Of a stretch of DNA of 64,000 nucleotides, positions 10,027 through 21,568 are shown piece by piece. The translations under genes and the position numbers were made by a program. Source of the stretch: Pestalotiopsis fici W106-1 (taxonomy: Eukaryota; Ascomycota; Sordariomycetes; Amphisphaeriales; Sporocadaceae); assembly GCF_000516985.1 (NCBI RefSeq), contig NW_006917094.1, forward strand, positions 2,852,001-2,916,000. The letters run 5' to 3'. Numbering within the stretch: the first letter of the stretch is position 1; every line of letters starts with the position of its first letter. Below the pieces are notes generated by a model. That model did no database searches, was not told the origin of the DNA, and saw nothing but the letters and a program-made list of their open reading frames with translations.

Positions 10027-12764
10027 TCACTTCCTGGAGGCCCTTTGCTGCTCATAGAGGTATTCCTCATCAGAGGCATCAAGAATCTCATACTCCTCAT
10101 CGGTCATATATCCATCTTCCGACTCCTCAACCCACTCCTCATCCTGGAGGTCGTGAACATACTCGTCAAACTCGTCGCCGTGAGTTGCTGTATCGGATTC
10201 AGTCACGACATCCAATTCGCTCTCGGCCTTTGGAACAAGGACACTCGAGTCAGGGGACTCGTGGTCAAGCTTCGGAAGGATCATTTGGCTCTTGGTCATC
10301 TCAGGTACTTTGGCATCGAGGAGAGATTCCTCTTCCTTGGGCTCCTCCTTGATTTCTTGGGGAGCATCCTGTGGAGTCTGGACGGTCACATCGCACCAAA
10401 GCTTGTGTCCATATTTAACTCCATCACGGGTGGTGAGTCGCCAATAGGAAATGACCTTTCCATCGCGCTCGGGGGTGCGCATCAGGACTGTGAAGGGGAA
10501 CTCCTGGCCAGGCTGAAGCTGGTTGTAGCAGACAGTGGACTCGGATGCCGAAATCAACTCGCGGACCCCAGTAGGACGGGTAGGGTCAATGGCACCCATG
10601 TAATCACCGCCGACAAACTTGACGGAGCATCCTGCCGGCCAGGCGACCTTGCCCTCGTTACGCAAAACCCACGTTTGCTCAAACGTGTGATTCGGAGGCA
10701 TGATGGTACCATCCTCGATTGTGTCGTGTCTGAAGACTGCAATCAGATCAGGCTCGGGAGCTTCAGGAGACTGCTGCTTCTCTGCAACAGGAGCTTCCTC
10801 GACCTTGACGGGTTCCTTCTCAGTAACCTCCGTCTTGATCACCTCCTTTTGAGCCTCAGTAGGCTTGACATCAACCACAGTCTGAACAGGGTTCACAGCG
10901 ATATTCTTCTCACTTGGCGAAGGGACGGTTTCGGTAGAGCGGTTACTGGTGCGTCTGGGGATAGAGACATTTCGGTCTCCCATCACTGGAAGGCGCTTGC
11001 CATCTTGATGTTCACCTGTGGTTGTAACATTAACATGCCTGACAGGGGTCTTGAACTTGATGAGGGGGTGTGTCTTGTTGTGAGTGTTGGCCGGGCTTGC
11101 CTCGCAACTGGCACAGAAGTCCGTGTCGTGACAGACGGCACACTTGTAGCGAACGCCAACGATATAAGTAGAGCCAGACTGCGAAGAGGTGCACAGAGGA
11201 CCGTCGCAGCAGATTCCATTATGAACCCATTGGCTTGTCACGCGGTGAGGTTCGGGAAGGGGCTCATAGATCGGAGCGAAGCGGTGGTTGGGATGAACGA
11301 AACCGGCATTTTGCGCGCAATCCGAGCAGTAGTCCCAATCAGGGCAGTCCAAGCACTTGTGGCGAACACCACGAATATAGTGGTTGCAGCCGTCACATAT
11401 GGCATTGTGGCGGGCATTGCGACCGGCATTGAGACGTGCTGTAATCGAAGCATCGAATGAGGTACCCTTGACAGCAGCGGTAAAGGCATGCTTGGGATGG
11501 TGACCATGCTGGTCCCTGGTGAAGCAGCTCTTGCAAAGATCAAAGTCCTCGCAGATCAGGCAGTGGAGGAACTCTTTCTCGGGGAACTCTTGCACACAGC
11601 TGTTGCAAGTGCGGGCCGTGTAGAGAGGAACAAAGTTTGAGCTACGTTCTGCCTTGGGCTGCAGAGACGGGAGAGCGTCCGACACAGGCTCGAGAGGGCG
11701 GATCGGTAGAGAGACTGGGAATGGAGCCTGAGGCGGGGCTACAGGAGTGAACAATGGCTTGTTTGACGAGGTGATGGGCTTGGTCTTTGGGGCGACATGA
11801 GTGGTACTGTAAGTGATTTGATCGTCCATAATAGTGCGCTTGATGAGCCAGTGCTGATCATTGTAGCACGAGATGCCCTGGTTCACACAATCCTGGCAGA
11901 GATCGAAGTCGCCATCGTCGCACGTGGAGCAGTGGAAATGTGCGTCAGGCACTACTCGGTCACAGCTGTTGCAGCAGACAGTGAAAGGGCGGCGGAGAAG
12001 GCTGGACGAGAAGGGCGGGCATGGGCACTTAGAAGTCTCTGTAGCCGGGACGTCCAGAATCGGAGCTTGGATCGAGACTGGGTCGCTCTTTTGCTCAAGG
12101 ATGTCGACGGGAAGGAACTTGTCCAAAGATGACGATGTCATGCTACGAGCCCGCTTATCCTCATTGCCTGGCGTCTGCGATTGGGATACCACGCTGACGA
12201 TTGCAGAGGTGGTTATCGAGGCAGGCGTCTCCTCCTTTGATGATGCAAGAAGTTCCTCCTTCTGTTCAGATGATTCGGCTTCATCCTCCACAGTGACAGG
12301 CTTTGGACTAGCGGAAGGGTTGCTGTCGGTCATGGCAAGTACTCTGAGCTTGAGCTTCTGCTTTGCTTTAGCCGCCCGGAAGAGCTGCTTGTAAACGGCC
12401 GGGTTTGTCGAATCGAGGACAACATAGGTAGCAGCAGAATCCGAGTAGCGCTCAATCAAGATCTGCGTGTCTTCCTGAATGTGGAGGAATCCTCGCAGCT
12501 AACACATGGCATTAGTATTAATGAACATGTAGTTTTGTAAGAGTATAGATGACAACCAGGTCGTTCTATATCGAAGAACAGTGCATAGTTAAGGACGCCC
12601 AAGTGGCGCGTGAGGTCAAGGACGATGCTCTTTGAACTTACCTTGTGCTCAAGGGTCGTGGCGACAAGCTCACGCAGAGGCAGCTTGTACCGGCGTGTAA
12701 CACCCGCGAAGCTGATCTTCAGCGTGATCGGGGTATCGGGAGTGGCAGCCGCAGACGACGCCAT
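10027..12764 (-). CDS. NBR1: NBR1-type selective autophagy cargo receptor
   Basis: Exon 1 is 12642..12764 and exon 2 is 10027..12498, with a 143-nt intron in phase 0; 864 aa. Domain order: PB1 (about residues 12-95, ITLKISFAGVTRRYKLPL to KAKQKLKLRV), then four ZZ zinc fingers at roughly 214-255, 339-380, 404-448 and 467-522, each with paired CxxC motifs. An Nbr1-type Ig-like four-tryptophan (FW) domain follows (about 627-745, FEQTWVLRNEGKVAWPAG to SYWRLTTRDGVKYG), then an acidic tail. The tail contains DEEYEIL, fitting the [W/F/Y]xx[L/I/V] Atg8-interaction core in an acidic setting (near residue 844). Nbr1 proteins bring cargo such as vacuolar hydrolases or aggregates to Atg8 membranes. The start at 12764 has a good context and gives the PB1 N terminus. 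The intron joins LEHK to LRGFLHIQ, as the domain requires. Confidence 0.94.
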
Positions 12765-15700
12765 GGTGTCTGGGTTGTAGTATTGATACTTTGCAGATGG
12801 TATTAGTAGTTGATCTTTATAGAAAACATCCACGATAAACCTAATGGATGAATCGGGCGATGCTTGGTAATGATGGAATGAATTCAATGGAAGAAGGAAG
12901 GTTTGAGAAAAAGGTGTTCCAAGGTAATGGTTGTCGGTCCAAACGGTAACAGACGTAGGAAAGGCCCCAGGAAGGCCGGTGCTTATCGGTCAGGTGGGCC
13001 AGTGACGGTTGCGCAGTAAAGGACGGGATGCCTGCCTGCTAAGGTACTAAGGTACAGGCGGTGAAATGGAGTCGTCGGGGGAGGAGCTTATCTCTGATCC
13101 CCAGTTGACTCTGGGGAAATTGGGTGCTGGGTTTCACGATGAACGGATAAGTAGGTACTTACCGAGAGACGTCGGTCTTGACGATGGATGAATGGCCAAT
13201 GACTAGAAAGGCAATCGAAGGCCTCCAGCAGCAGTGGTGAAAAGAGGAGAAGAAAAAGAGGAGTCTCGAAATGTCAGAAACCTGCTGCAAGCTAATTGAT
13301 GAACAACGCCCGATGGGGGGGTGAGTTTGGCTTGGAGTAGGTTGAGGAGAATATGTGAGGGGGTGGAAAGAAGCAGGTGGTCACAGTCTCGCTCCAAGTT
13401 CCAGATGTAGGCTTCAGTCAGTACCTTAGGTAGGTACCGGTCACGTTTTAGAGGTGCTGTTCCAGAGCTTCCTCAGGTAGGACTCGGAGGGGCATATGTC
13501 AAGGTATGTAGGTCGGCAGCAACCTGGCGCTGGGAGGGTTTTAAGGTAAAAACGGAGAGCCAACAGGCTTACATTTTCCTTTTTAATACATTTCCGTTCC
13601 TTTCTAGCCGACTGGACTGAGGCGACAGGCGAACACACGCCGCCGACAGGCAGACGCGAGCCTTCGCAACTAGGCAATTCACTAACGAGGTACGTACCTA
13701 CCTAGTATTGACTAAACCCAGCACTGAGGCCAACATTGAATGGTCTGGTGGCGGTCATACAACATCAAGCAAGCGAACGATTCCTGCCTCAGCACCCGCA
13801 AACCCGGCCTTTTCGTGTAATAGTAGTGGGGCGAAACCAAGAAGCGGGGCCAACCTGATCACGCTACGGAGCACCTACGTATGTCGACATACCGAAATAA
13901 TCGTTGTCAAGGCGTTCATATGAACGTCTTGGTCCGAGCTAGACATCGTAGGACATTATTGATACCTCAGGCTTCAATCACATACGTCTTTGCACGATTC
14001 ATTAAACCAGTAAGCACAACACATATTCCCTCTAGCATTCAGAAGCCGGGTATATGTGGACTGCAATCAAAGACTTGCCTAGCCGCCCTGCTTGGTAATA
14101 AATGGCCACCATGGCAAAGAAGACGATAGAACAAGACGCCCACACCATCTCACCGTGCATAAATGACTGGAAGTTGCCGAAGTTGCACATTGGACTGGTT
14201 GCAAAGTTATTAAGTCATCTCTGGACGCCCGCCGCGCCTGGCGCAAAGACACACGGTCCGCAGAGTTCAGTGTCAACTTCAACGGGCATAAATGTATTAT
14301 TTAACTACACAATTAGGTACTGGTCGTCCTTTTTGGCGTCATCTATCACATATATAAAGTAACAAGGTACTGTCTTTGGCAGACCAGTGTAATAACATTG
14401 AATAAAAGTGGCCTTGGCTGGTACGCCCACTGGGGTGGAGGCTTACAATGAAAAGAAGTATGCCGATTCAATAATGCTGGTAGCACAAGTAAAAAGAAAC
14501 CATCCAGGTCACATTTGATTCCACATTGTTTGGCTGTGCTGCGCACGGAAAGGGCAACGTCCCGATCATGCATTTTGGTAAGCCTAAACAGAAGAGGTTA
14601 TTCGGTCCGCTCTGGTCTGCACATCAATGTGTTCAAGTCCTAAGTCAACAACCAGCAAACCGTCCAAACACACCTCTATTGCAGGACAGCCTGCGCCGCA
14701 GTCTAGCAGAGGCTTTCCCCATACTATTTGCTTCAAGCACGTCATGACGAACGTGCCTTGGTTATCTCTACTGCGGGGCAGCTCCGACTTGCAAGCCAGC
14801 AATTGCAACACAATTCATATAGGTTAGAGTATTGCCCGAATAGACATATATACTTACCTACTAGACCGGTCAGTATATATTACATTCGCAATCACTGGTG
14901 TATAAATCGTCATTCATGATTGGTCTTGCAAAGTCCAAAACTATCGATTATGAACTCTGTTCACGAATACTTGACCTGGACTGTCTATGAATTTCCCGAT
15001 ATATCGGTTCAGATGACGAAGGCGGCCTCGTTGAATCATTTTTACATAGCGCACATGTGGTGCGTTGGAGGACTGCTTACAAAGCACAAGACAACAACTA
15101 TCGTGAGGTAATCAAAGTACTCAAAAGGTCGATCGATATCTAGGTAGATGGACGAAGCCATACCTTGAGAAGAGTGAAACCCCCCATCATGGCCCTCCAT
15201 CATCATTACCAACCAGAGGAGCTGAATGCCAAACATCAAAAGTGCTGTGCCTATTTCTACCAATCAGATCCGGAGCAAATCAGATGTGCGTCGGATCAGA
15301 GTGGTGGTAGTGGTAGTGGTAGCAAAGAGTGCGGGGATGGCAACTGGCTAGAAGTTCCCCTCCACGCTTCCCCAGGCGGCTAATGAAAATAGCCCGAGCG
15401 CCAGTGCCGGTAGTGACAATACCTTAGGAAGTGTACATGTAATAACATGTAGTCAAGGTGTTCATTTCATGTTGCTAGTGTAAGATGTAAAGTTTTGAAG
15501 GGGCGCTCCCCGAAGAAGAGTGTCTACATTATATGTTTGGATGGGAATGATTCCGAATAGGTAATGAACCCAAGAACGGACCCTCTAGAACAACATTGGA
15601 GCCTTGTTTGCAACAATCTCTCTTGCCCATTAAAATACGTAGATATGCAGCCTGGGAGGGGAAGTGGCTTGTATCATATAATTTCAGACATTGCCTATTA

Positions 15701-17772
15701 CTATGACAGGGAATGGATCAAAAAGGATCTGAGCATGAAGCGCTCCTCAAAGTGCATACGGAGATGCAGGCACACTTCAAGCTTATTGAGATGCCTACCG
15801 CCATTTCTTGCGAGCATAATGAATGGTCGTGGTTTACGCTGGTTGTTTTTGTTGTTGTTTCATCGCGACATATTTCCGTCGAATGCCAACAGCGTGTGGC
15901 CCGAATCGGCCTTATCACTCAATGGCCAGCGCACTTATAAGGGTATATGGTTGTTTGCTACAAAGTGCAAGCCCACTTGCATAACAGCTGCTTTGCTGGA
16001 CGGCGTGCACGCGCTTCGCATCATGACCTATCGCTTGAGCGATGCGGGCGAAAGGTGGCAGCAGCAGCCCAGGACTGGTTCTGAACTTGCTGCCAAGTCG
16101 CTCCCTCGCAGTTGAGAGCCAGCTAAGAAGATGTTGTTTGAGTGGCGAGATGGCATTAAGTTCAAGCTTGACAAAGTGGTCGCCATCGTGCTTTTAGTAC
16201 TAGGTAGGTGTGCTTGCTTGTGCAAGAAAAGGTAAGTCGACGTGACGGTGCTATTAGTCTCGTCCTGTTCTTGAAAAAAAATGCTGACCAGAATTCAGAA
16301 ACACGCATCACCCGACCACAATGCTTTGCTGGACCAATTGTCGCCGGACCGTAATAAGATGAAGGCCAGTGAAGGCAGGTCACTCTTCACTTGATGAGCT
16401 GCTGCGTTCTGACCGGGGATAAGGACATGGCACTCGGAGAAAGTCATCCCATAGTACTCCATCGACCCATGTTGTGCCCGCTTGCCAAAGCTATTAATGA
16501 ACCAACTTTGGTTAAAGAAAAAGTAGAAGAGGGAGTTGAGAACCAAAATAGGATAGCAATCTGTCACGACTCCATCAAGTATGAAGTTAAAGGGAAATGG
16601 GATCAACACTGCTTGAGCCAAACAAGGGAGCTATGTAGGTCGTCAAGTCACCAACCTACTCACTAAAAATGTTCTTGTCCCGCCCAGAAGGATGCGCGAC
16701 TAGAATTTGCGACAATTGAACAACAGGGATCAGTGTTCTGTTGTGTTGATTTGGGGCTACCTACATTTGCCTGTGCTGTAACTCGCCGGTTGCGACCAGC
16801 TAGCTAAATGTACCTTTAGTCGTGGATACAGTTAACATATAAGGCAGAGGTGCAAGCAAGCAAGCAAAAGCACAGGTCGCAGCTGGTGCTAAAAGAGACC
16901 CAGTCGCGCACCTGCAATTCCAATTGCCCATTCATCCCGACCCAGTTCCAAGCAGAAGAAAAGAAAAAGTCGAGAGTCGGGGGTGGTCCCGTTCCTGGGG
17001 TGGTGTTGTGTTGTTGGGTTGGGTGACAGCTAGGTAGAGTGCCGCAGCAGCCTTTTTTACGTCCTTCACGCGAATCTGGACCGGGCCTAAATTCATTGTG
17101 ACTCCGCCCGCCGCCTGATGATTTTCCATCTCTCGAACTCGACTCCAGCTTCAACTCAACCCCCCCGATCACCCTACTTAGCACCCATCGACCTGCTGGA
17201 CTGTCTTCACGTCCCAACACGAGGTCAAGGTCGTTGTCATCGGGCCTGGAGGCATATCCCCAAAAAAGTTGTCCAGTCTTTTTTCTTTCCCCCCCTTTTT
17301 TCTTCTTTTTTTGGGTTGTTCTTTTTTTGCTTCTCCCGTCCGCGTCTCTCCCTTTCGTGCTTGGCTTGGGCCGTAATTCCAGTTCCTGCTACATTTTTTT
17401 TTTCTTCCTTGGGAATTGTAGCAAGACAGTCGCCTTTTACGCTTAATTGAGGCTCTCTCCCTACATATCCCTTCCCTTCGCTCTGGCACCGCAGGCGGTC
17501 TCGCGTCTGAAGCCGTTGACCTGCTTAAGCTATCTAGCTTCACTGGAGACCGACCCAGTTACCTGGCATCCCGCAGAGAGGACACGAACCCGCATGAACT
17601 CCCTTGTCTCGGCCACCTCGATGCCCACGGCGCGCGGACGCACCCCCATCTAATTTCCTCAGTTCTTCTCTTGTCCCTGCGCGCATTCGAGGTTGTTCGC
17701 CACCATCGGACTCCATCATCTTTAGAATTGCGGCACCATCTTGGGCCCAAAACAATATCCCACACAACAACC
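12765..17772. other. Long intergenic region, about 5 kb
   Basis: No gene I can support. The longest open frame, plus strand 15564-16115 (183 codons), has no recognisable domain and mixed composition. A GGTAGT repeat lies near 15301-15322, and AGGTAGGTA-type motifs are frequent (13020-13040, 13150, 13425-13440, 13690, 16200). The last 600 nt before the Btz gene contain long pyrimidine tracts (about 17277-17345 and 17392-17412), typical of a strong fungal promoter or 5' UTR. Unannotated UTRs, 5' introns or non-coding RNAs could sit here. Confidence 0.5.
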
Positions 17773-19914
17773 ATGGCTGCCTCTCGTCGAAGAAAGATTG
17801 TGTCTAGGCGACGGGCTGATGATGAGGGTGATGACGATTACGACATCGATGACGATTCGCTGACCGAGGGCTCGGTAGTCTCGGATGATCACGACCTTGC
17901 CAACGATAGCGATACAAGCAATGTTGATGAGGCGTCACCCACTTCTCCTGCTGTGCGGAAGTCCCAAGCTCGCGCGGCAAACGGTCATGCGGGAACGAAG
18001 AGCTCCAAAGGCTCTGGCAGCTCTGCAACACGATCCGGATCCAAGACAAGTCAGCCAGGCCAAACAGCCATTTCAGACGCGGAAAGCATGATGAACGGGC
18101 TGTCCGTCTCGGACAAGACAGAGCATGCCCAGGAGACGATTTCTGGTGATGTTGAAGGGACACAGCCTCCCAAGTCCACCGCCCCACTGGTTGTCAGCTC
18201 AAGTTCGGCCGCCATGGACCAGTCACAGGATCACACCCAAGACCGGCGGCGGAGAGAGCACGACGACTACAGAAAGAAACGAGACGAGGACCCGGCGTTT
18301 GTGCCGAACCGAGGGGCTTTCTTCATGCACGACCATCGACATGCCGGTCCTGCTGCCAATGGCTTCCGACCCTTTGGCAGAGGTGCTCGAGGCAGAGGTC
18401 GTGGCATTGGGGGCCCCTTTGCTCCAACCAGGTATGCCCCTCTCCAAATTTCATCACGAAAACAAGCTGACTTGCGTAGCGGTCACCAACCCTACCCACC
18501 GGCCGATCCTATCATCAGCACGCCGTGGGCCCATGACATGCATGAAGCCGTTGCAGAGCCTACTCGTTCAGCCCGCCAGTCCGCACAAGGCGGCCCGGTC
18601 ATTACAGACAATGGCCCACCTAATGGGGATGGCTACATTCCAACGTGTGACATGAGTGCGACCCCTATCAACAGGACCTTGTCCACAGAGAAGCACATTG
18701 GCAATGTACAAATTCGGGTCTATTTTCCATCTTTGAATAAGCCTATATTATTCTCAGCAATCCCGGTCAAGCAGTATACCAAGCTGCCAGATCATCGCCC
18801 ACCCCTGCGCCGCGACAAACCTGTCCGCATTTCGCTCCCCGACTATCCTCCTCGGTATATCTTCCCAGCTACAGACCGTTCGTTCATCTTCATTCCGAGG
18901 GCACTGCGACCAAACAACCAACAGCGCATGCGTGGCAAACCCAGATCGGGATTCGGATCGATGGGCGGATTTTCGAGAAGGACTAGTGTCTATGGCGGAA
19001 GCTACTACAACGGCAGTCAATACTCTCCAAGTGTGGCACTTAGCAGGCGCTCATCCATTGCACCTGAGATGGGCAGGGACTATATTGTCTCTCCCACTGG
19101 CTCGGCCATCTCGCGTCCGCCCATGGCAATGGATGCTTCACGACCTGTCGTAAGGCTACCTCCACGAGCAGAGCCGCAGGGGCTTGATGCTAGCATCCAT
19201 GCTCCAGCGCCAGCAGTCGGTCAGACCGCCATATACGAAGATTTCCAGGTCCATGGTAAACCAATTCACCAGGAAAGTCAGCCGGCGTCAATTCCTATGC
19301 ATCAACCGCGACCTCAGAAAACCGTCTCACTTGAGAATATCGAATCACCGACGATGCTGCAAAACACGCAATCCTTCCAGCAGGCTTTCCACCATCAGGT
19401 CCCTGTTCAAGTTTCCAACGGCTTCAACGCTGATCCTCACCCCCGCCATGGCTCGTTTGCTAGACACACCACGGGCACTCCACTGTCTCAAATACCGGAA
19501 CGAGCAATCCACGCTGCTCCATTTCAACCTACACACTTCTCGCAGCAGCAAGCATACTACCCGCCTTATCAGATGGTGCAGCCTCAACAGGGATACTACT
19601 ACCCCCCGCCAAACCCCTATCCCGCAGCTGCCCCTGCCTACGTTCCTGGGCCTCAGCCGCCACAAGGCCCTGTTGATCCCGCACAAGCGAATGGGCAAGC
19701 TGGTAGCGCTCCAAACCTGGTGGCACAAGAAGTCAACGGCATGGTGTATTATTATGATGCATCGCAACTTCCCCAGGTGCCAAGTTATCCCCCGTACACG
19801 GCCGCCCAGGGCTATCCCGCGGCCAATGGGGTCATGAACGTCAATGGAATGGCAGCGTCCAGCCAAGACGGCTACTACTATCCTCAGCCCGGCACCGTCT
19901 ACTTTCCTCAATAG
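17773..19914 (+). CDS. Btz/CASC3 (eIF4AIII-binding) domain protein
   Basis: Start at 17773 in the context ACCATGG. Likely exons 17773..18431 and 18480..19914 give 697 aa. If the 48-nt intron is retained the frame stays open and the product is 713 aa. The N terminus is basic then acidic/serine-rich. A Barentsz/CASC3 selor-type domain follows at about residues 160-212 (DPAFVPNRGAFFMHDHR, then an RG-rich FGRGARGRGRG). In animals this domain clamps eIF4AIII in the exon junction complex; a role on mRNP is inferred for the fungus. The rest is low-complexity, with Gln/Pro/Tyr-rich stretches near the C terminus (AYYPPYQMVQPQQGYYYPPP), suggesting a disordered RNP-granule protein. The upstream pyrimidine tracts suggest strong expression. 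Confidence 0.85.
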   Translation: MAASRRRKIVSRRRADDEGDDDYDIDDDSLTEGSVVSDDHDLANDSDTSNVDEASPTSPAVRKSQARAANGHAGTKSSKGSGSSATRSGSKTSQPGQTAISDAESMMNGLSVSDKTEHAQETISGDVEGTQPPKSTAPLVVSSSSAAMDQSQDHTQDRRRREHDDYRKKRDEDPAFVPNRGAFFMHDHRHAGPAANGFRPFGRGARGRGRGIGGPFAPTRYAPLQISSRKQADLRSGHQPYPPADPIISTPWAHDMHEAVAEPTRSARQSAQGGPVITDNGPPNGDGYIPTCDMSATPINRTLSTEKHIGNVQIRVYFPSLNKPILFSAIPVKQYTKLPDHRPPLRRDKPVRISLPDYPPRYIFPATDRSFIFIPRALRPNNQQRMRGKPRSGFGSMGGFSRRTSVYGGSYYNGSQYSPSVALSRRSSIAPEMGRDYIVSPTGSAISRPPMAMDASRPVVRLPPRAEPQGLDASIHAPAPAVGQTAIYEDFQVHGKPIHQESQPASIPMHQPRPQKTVSLENIESPTMLQNTQSFQQAFHHQVPVQVSNGFNADPHPRHGSFARHTTGTPLSQIPERAIHAAPFQPTHFSQQQAYYPPYQMVQPQQGYYYPPPNPYPAAAPAYVPGPQPPQGPVDPAQANGQAGSAPNLVAQEVNGMVYYYDASQLPQVPSYPPYTAAQGYPAANGVMNVNGMAASSQDGYYYPQPGTVYFPQ

Positions 19915-21468
19915 ATGAATCTTGACAGTTCATCAACAACCTACCTACAGTCACGCGCCCTATATATTTAATTGCTTTTTAATGGTGCGCACGTCAGTCT
20001 GTAGCACTACATCAGTCTTATCAGATAGTATCCGACCTATGACACAATTCGTGTGCTTCTATCACTCGCTTGCCTCGGCAATTCTAAGCTCAGCTCTTGC
20101 GTATTCTTTCTGGATCACTGCACTGGCATTGTCTACTGTCGAACGACTTGCGTCGAGTCATTGTACAGGCGTTTGGGGGAACAGTCTTGCTTACAATTGC
20201 TTTTTATTTTTTGGTGTGGGAGCATTCATGCGATTGTTGTTGTTGTTTGATTGCAAAAGGTGGAAAGTAACTGCTTGAGCGGGTCGTGGCTGGATATCAT
20301 CTTCTTTGGACGGCAAGTCGTGTAGAGGCGGCAAGAGGAAATATGACAAATTAGATGGAAATGGGCATCTGGAGTCTGGTAATACGTTTGGAAGTAGACA
20401 CACCAGAATATTCATTGCCCCAACTTGCTTGTGTCTTTTGTTGACGTGTGAACGTTTTTCTGTTGAATACCTAGGTAGTTGGGTAGGTGTGGTAAGTTGA
20501 TCAGGACAAAGGATGTGCCAGAGGCACTTGACTTAAGTGATGATCATGATGTTGGGCCTTTGACGATCATGTGTATCAAGGATGATACATACGTTGTAGA
20601 GTCTGAGATCCGGGCCCGTTTTATCCAAGTGAGCCCAAGTCATATGCAAACCAAAGTCAAGGTCCAACTTGAGTTTGACATTCGATTTGAGCGGATCGTA
20701 CGCATGCCTTGTCCCGGATTTCTTCTGATGAGTGTACGGATACACCAATTTAAGAGTCCCCATTCTGTAGATGTAATCAGCATGACTAGGAGGAGACATG
20801 GCCAGGGAGAGAACAGGATATTGAACCAGATTATTTATGTCAAGACACATCTCGACGACCAACCCGTTGGCCTGGTTGGGTCACATGTCACGTACGTGTT
20901 CTAGTGTACGGCAAACGCATCCAAGACAACCTAGACGCTGAGCGCGGGATGGTCTCAGAAGAAACGCCATACTGATGGGGGCCTGATGGGATAGAATAGA
21001 TCAGTACACTACATCTTCCCCGCGCCTCTTTTTCCCATTCTCGAACCTGGCAACCCCCGAAAAAGCACCCAATGACGTTAGATCACAGGCCCAAAGCGGC
21101 AAGGCAGGGATGTTTGGATCGACCTTCATCGCGGCCACGCAACACGATTGCGGGAGACAGATTTGGACCAGAAGAAGAAACAGACCATCTCCCAACCCCT
21201 GGTCGCTCATGTGCCAAGACGACGTCACAGACTTGGGGGCAGGTTTACTAACCTAGATGACTGCCGGAAAAGCTTGTTCACCTACCACACAACTGCTTTT
21301 GCTTCTTATCAGTTGTGAACATGGTTGACTGAACCCTCTTTCTTTTGACATAGATTCTACACGTAGTATTATTACACTAGTTGGACAAGTGTAGCTGATA
21401 GGCGGGCAGTAGCCGCCCGGCTAGATCAGACGGCTATCCACTTCATGCTTGTTGTTTTACACTACGTG
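19915..21468. other. Intergenic, Btz gene to assembly gap
   Basis: No convincing gene. Overlapping opposite open frames at 20479-20904 (+) and 20533-20862 (-) look like chance. ACCTAGGT-type motifs occur near 20470. Confidence 0.5.
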
Positions 21469-21568
21469 NNNNNNNNNNNNNNNNNNNNNNNNNNNNNNNN
21501 NNNNNNNNNNNNNNNNNNNNNNNNNNNNNNNNNNNNNNNNNNNNNNNNNNNNNNNNNNNNNNNNNNNN
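21469..21568. other. Assembly gap (100 N)
   Basis: Exactly 100 unknown bases, the usual placeholder for a gap of unknown length. Anything may be missing here. Confidence 0.99.

Noticed and set aside
10000..11460. 486-codon open frame on the plus strand
   Set aside because: It lies exactly opposite the NBR1 ZZ and FW coding region. Its translation is Leu/Val/Gly-rich with no family features, as expected from antisense of a biased coding sequence.
20479..20904. Overlapping opposite frames of 141 and 109 codons
   Set aside because: Both strands are open over the same bases and neither translation shows recognisable features; chance is the simplest reading.
21040..21065. Reverse-strand GGTTCGAGAA suggesting a tRNA
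   Set aside because: No T stem, anticodon arm or acceptor stem could be drawn around it.
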